Part shown: positions 62,507 to 64,000 of the stretch, piece by piece
How positions within the stretch are numbered: the stretch's first letter is position 1
Layout: every line of letters starts with the position of its first letter
Assembly (NCBI GenBank): GCA_030704615.1
Contig: CM060733.1
Location: 72,728,001 to 72,792,000 of the forward strand
Reading direction: 5' to 3'
Origin: Takakia lepidozioides
Taxonomy: Eukaryota > Streptophyta > Takakiopsida > Takakiales > Takakiaceae
DNA length: 64,000 nt
Notes under the pieces: model-generated
The model's input: the letters and a program-made list of their open reading frames with translations, nothing else
Databases searched by the model: none
Told to the model about the DNA's origin: nothing
Position numbers and translations under genes: made by a program

Positions 62507-63979
62507 TTAGGCTTTCCAGCCGCATCTCTGCAACTTGCTCCCACTCTGGGTGTGCAGCAAATAGGGTAGCTTCCTGCTCCTCATCCAGTCCTCCCTCCAG
62601 TCATACTCTCTGACTCCTCGAGGTCTTCTTGTAGCAGGTAATCTACTAGATTTCTTTGTGGTAATTTGTATCTCGTGCATCCCATTATGCACAGTTAGTA
62701 ACTGAGAATTCCAGTCATGGAATACCCTGGCCTGTTTCAGCCACGGACGTCCCAATAATAAGGAATAAGCCTCCATGACTTCATCCATTTTTAATACAGT
62801 TACTGTGATCATAAAGATCATTTTCTGTATCTGTATCTTAACTCCTCTTATTAATCCCAATGGCTGTACACTTCTTTGATCTGCCATTGTTACTGTAAAT
62901 GGGGCTGGTTTCATGTTACTTAGACCAAGCTTCTTCCTTAATTGGTCTGTCATGATATTTACTCCAGAACCACCATCTATCAGTACATCAGTTAGTTCTG
63001 TGCTTCCAATTCTCAATTGGATTACTGGCATAGAATCATCAAAGTCCATGACTGGTTCTCGCCCTTCCGGCTTCACATTATAACTGGTCACCTTGCTGTT
63101 CAGGTCTGTGTTTCCTGTTTCTTGGGCAATTCGATTGATTGCCTGATACAGCCTGTGCCTACAATAAGGTGCCACAGCTAATAGCTGTCCAATGGTAATT
63201 TCTGCTTTGGTCTGACATATTACTTCAGCCAAAGTCTCTTCATTACTTTGCATGTCTGCATCTTCTTTTCTCCTTTCTTCCTCACTCTCCTCTTTTTCTC
63301 CATCCGAATCAGAGGAATCTGCCACAGGAATATCAGTACTCTTTTGCATTTCCCTTATAGTATCTGCCACTTCCTTGTGCAGTTCCTTCTCATCCTTCCA
63401 AGTCTCTTCATCTTCAGGCATATCATTGCCACTTCCAGTCTCATCTTCTTCCTCTTCTACTGGAGGTATTAGTTTAGCTTTACTTCTTGTTACTATCATT
63501 GTACTTACTTCTGGTACAACACATGGCCTAACCATGTGAGCTGCCACCACTGGGCCCTCATTCACAGGAGCTCTCATCTCATTCTGGTGTCTTATCCAGA
63601 ATGAACAGGCTGCCTTGCGATGTCCTGGCTGATTACAATAGTAACATAGCTCTTCACCATTGGGTCCTCGCCCTTGGTCTGGTCTTGGATTATTTCTATA
63701 ATCCTGATTCCCGGGCTGGTAATTCCCCCTCGGATTACCCTGATAGTTGCCTCTGGAATTTCCTTGGTAATTCCCTCTTGAATTACCTCTTCCTTCCATG
63801 CCATTGTTATAACCACCAGACCTACCATAGTGGTCCTGATCATTGCTTCTTCTTGGCTGGGGTTGCACCTGATGCACCCTCACTTGCCTAGGTTCTCTGG
63901 CAGCTGTCCTTCTGTTGTAGTAACAATTCTCAGTAGAATGGTTATCCATTTTACAGATAGTACAGTGTTTCTCCTTCAT
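62507..63979 (-). CDS. Ty3/gypsy Gag C-terminus and retropepsin, partial
   Basis: The frame runs in from the window edge. A zinc knuckle HCTICKMDNHSTENC is followed by an RGNYQGN-type Gly/Asn/Arg repeat and a second knuckle CYYCNQPGHRKAAC. After an acidic linker (DSSDSDGEKEESEEERRKED) comes the protease signature VLIDGGSGVNIMTDQLRKKL and the flap-like LLLGRPWLKQARVFHDWNSQ. The gag matrix/capsid part lies beyond 64,000. The frame ends at 62,507 and overlaps a short bridging frame (62,525-62,280) that itself overlaps the pol start, so two frameshifts or a separate start are needed to make pol. Confidence 0.9.
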   Translation of the reverse strand: MKEKHCTICKMDNHSTENCYYNRRTAAREPRQVRVHQVQPQPRRSNDQDHYGRSGGYNNGMEGRGNSRGNYQGNSRGNYQGNPRGNYQPGNQDYRNNPRPDQGRGPNGEELCYYCNQPGHRKAACSFWIRHQNEMRAPVNEGPVVAAHMVRPCVVPEVSTMIVTRSKAKLIPPVEEEEDETGSGNDMPEDEETWKDEKELHKEVADTIREMQKSTDIPVADSSDSDGEKEESEEERRKEDADMQSNEETLAEVICQTKAEITIGQLLAVAPYCRHRLYQAINRIAQETGNTDLNSKVTSYNVKPEGREPVMDFDDSMPVIQLRIGSTELTDVLIDGGSGVNIMTDQLRKKLGLSNMKPAPFTVTMADQRSVQPLGLIRGVKIQIQKMIFMITVTVLKMDEVMEAYSLLLGRPWLKQARVFHDWNSQLLTVHNGMHEIQITTKKSSRLPATRRPRGVREYDWREDWMRSRKLPYLLHTQSGSKLQRCGWKA

Positions 63980-64000
63980 GTGGCATTCTGTAGTGGTATG

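Larger units (their letters stand above)
53862..64000 (-). mobile_element. Ty3/gypsy (Athila/Tat-like) retrotransposon, 5' LTR beyond window
   Basis: On the minus strand: gag-protease (63,979-62,507), a short bridging frame (62,525-62,280), pol plus C-terminal extension (62,286-54,892), a polypurine tract (54,872-54,854) and the 3' LTR (54,853-53,862). The long intact frame suggests a young copy. It inserted into methyltransferase-like copy 4. If complete, the rest of copy 4 and a 5-bp duplicate of GACCG should lie right of its 5' LTR. Confidence 0.88.

Overview
The window looks like repeat-rich nuclear DNA of a streptophyte, either a charophyte alga or a non-seed land plant. I cannot name the species. 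The evidence is plant-type short GT-AG introns and broken pieces of typical plant genes: a LysM receptor kinase, a RABA-type Rab GTPase, a PLS-class PPR protein and an OSB 'WWDN' exon. There is also a CACTA element with DUF4218/DUF4216-like regions, a chromovirus, and an Athila/Tat-like Ty3/gypsy element. I found no intact ordinary host gene. Almost everything legible is mobile DNA or its debris, often nested.

Layout. 1-5.2 kb (minus): part of an LTR retrotransposon with an extra upstream ORF, gag with two CCHC knuckles, a retropepsin, and a cytosine-5 DNA methyltransferase domain running off the left edge. 5.7-6.0 kb: LysM-kinase exon relic. 6.1-12.7 kb: no recognisable gene. 12,678-27,356: a 14.7-kb terminal-inverted-repeat transposon flanked by the 10-bp duplication TGTACAATTC. 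It carries a SWIM-type MULE-like transposase (minus), a long array of about 31 palindromes, a ten-exon gene (plus) with a ParB/sulfiredoxin-like motif followed by a beta-class (permuted) DNA methyltransferase-like domain, a second palindrome array, and a small conserved gene of unknown function. 27.4-36 kb: dispersed repeats, a second copy of the small unknown gene, a degenerate CACTA element inserted into a third-copy fragment of the methyltransferase-like gene, that fragment's own palindrome array, and a broken LINE. 36.9-40.1 kb: a second, different MULE-like transposase relic, a GACTCG-rich cluster, OSB and Rab relics. 41.2-44.8 kb: a truncated relative of the giant element with the methyltransferase-like gene and an array of a different palindrome in one intron. 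46.4-48.2 kb: chromovirus pol relic. 48.2-49.6 kb: LTR plus leader of an Athila/Tat-like element. 52.6-64 kb: a nested stack of PPR pseudogene, deleted giant-element derivative, and a full-length-looking Ty3/gypsy element with a 2,464-codon pol ORF that includes a long coiled-coil C-terminal extension.

The central interpretation is that two unrelated mobile elements here have each captured a DNA methyltransferase. One is a C5-type enzyme in an LTR retrotransposon. The other is an N4/N6-type, ParB-linked domain in a giant MULE-like transposon. In the second, the methyltransferase-like gene is divergently arranged with the transposase around an array of 22-bp palindromes (half-site GGAAATGCGG). 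The palindromes are spaced at near-integral helical turns: 53 bp here, and about 32, 63, 73 or 84 bp in the other arrays. In relatives of the element the same intron carries the array. This looks like a self-encoded DNA recognition or modification module and its target sites. The parts are visible in the sequence; the function is inferred.

Most genes of the giant element carry single-base frameshifts, many in homopolymer runs. They may be recently decayed or affected by assembly error.
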